Assembly: GCF_947242115.1 (NCBI RefSeq)
Contig: NC_074716.1
Location: forward strand, 990,001-1,054,000
Length of the DNA: 64,000 bases
Source: Biomphalaria glabrata
Lineage: Eukaryota; Mollusca; Gastropoda; Planorbidae
Direction of reading: 5' to 3'
Shown in pieces: positions 63,405-64,000 of the stretch. The first letter of the stretch is position 1; each line of letters opens with the position of its first letter. Both the position numbers and the translations under genes were made by a program. The notes below the pieces were generated by a model. The model was not told the origin of the DNA and did not search any database. It saw only the letters and a program-made list of their open reading frames with translations.

Positions 63405-63700
63405 TGTAAATTGGAAGTAGTAGTGGACCTAAGACTGTTTATTGAGTTATACCTGAGTTTACTGTTATTGGTGTTGGTTTAGAGCTATTTATTATTACAG
63501 ATTACAGTTTGTTCTCTCCGTATCAGAAAATGGACCACCAATGCCAAAATATTTTAATTTTTTAAGCAAACTATGGTGACGAACTTTACCAAAAGCTTTG
63601 GAAATATCCAGGAAGATATCATCTATTGGGTCACTGTTATTTAAACTGTTATTAATTCAACATTTAACCAAATGGAAAAACAGTAGTCTTTTAACATATG
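63405..63700 (-). pseudogene. LINE reverse-transcriptase relic
   Basis: Minus strand: NSNDPIDDIFLDISKAFGKV, RHHSLLKKLKYFGIGGP, then after breaks SKPTPITVNSGITQ and VLGPLLLP-like pieces, i.e. the DLSKAFD and GVPQGSVLGPLLF polymerase blocks. May be from the same LINE type as 58553-59420. Confidence 0.75.
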
Positions 63701-64000
63701 TAATCAAACAAGTGGATCCAAAGATTCGTGAATGAGCCTTGACGTTTAGACTATAGTGGAGACTACGAGATAGGGTTTTAAGTATGGGGCGGCTATAGAG
63801 TTCTGACATGTTTCATCCATGTTTGGTAATTATGACACAGAGGCCCAAATTATCGGAAGCTCTATAATTTACTAAACGACTGAGCCTAAAGAAATGGATT
63901 CTCTAAATTCATTTATAATAAATAACAAGTATATGTAACAATTCAATGGTCAATATTTCTTTGCATTTTTTGATGAGCTACACTTCAAAGATCAGCAACA
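63701..64000. other. no gene recognised
   Basis: Possibly upstream remains of the LINE relic at 63405-63700, but no motif is clear. Confidence 0.35.

Overview
The window looks like repeat-rich nuclear DNA of an animal, most likely a gastropod mollusc and plausibly a freshwater planorbid snail. This rests on AT-rich sequence, small spliced exons, many copies of tRNA-derived SINEs, several LINE families (one with a C-terminal RNase H as in the I clade, one L2-like), hAT-type MITEs, and very many minisatellites. There are no bacterial gene layouts, rRNA genes or CRISPR arrays. Species cannot be named from sequence alone.

Layout. 0-8.3 kb: minisatellites, a LINE endonuclease relic, SINEs, a fossil LTR-retroelement fragment (gag zinc knuckle, protease-like and integrase-like parts) and a large inverted repeat. 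8.5-11.9 kb: an L2-type LINE on the minus strand with one uninterrupted 1094-codon endonuclease/reverse-transcriptase frame. 12.5-14.1 kb: an ~81-bp satellite with higher-order structure. 16.3-18.6 kb: a 26-bp satellite of about 85 copies. 19-31 kb: accessory DNA with LINE ends, MITEs, a solo LTR with a clean target duplication, a decayed hAT transposase carrying its own nested MITE, a pair of LTR-like direct repeats, an ACTAGT array, and an isolated exon-like piece of an unknown membrane protein. 31.5-33.4 kb: further tandem arrays.

34.5-45.1 kb is the host-gene core, all on the minus strand. The proximal gene is an RNF168/RNF169-type E3 ubiquitin ligase: a RING exon, then a final exon carrying MIU2-like and LRM2-like motifs, five coding exons and 290 codons in one consistent phase. 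Immediately upstream is an HMMR (RHAMM)-like coiled-coil gene with an N-terminal G-S-Y exon, one 2.4-kb exon built from large internal repeats, and the GHQNxxQKxKYV exon typical of HMMR/KIF15 tails. The two are about 0.2 kb apart, and splice phases would allow one to run into the other. The big HMMR-like exon carries two frame changes and one stop, so it is either a decaying gene or has assembly errors.

46-64 kb: a decayed gene of an unrecognised multi-copy type, three more solo LTRs, the I-clade-like RNase H LINE tail, many SINE copies, a 16-bp array, two small phase-compatible candidate exons of an unknown gene (57.6 and 60.9 kb), and a 505-bp hAT-type element with a perfect 8-bp target duplication near the end.

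Nothing here is a clear new multi-gene system. The points most worth a second look are the RNF168-like/HMMR-like junction, the intact L2 frame, the nested insertions with perfect target duplications, and the unexplained exon-like fragments.
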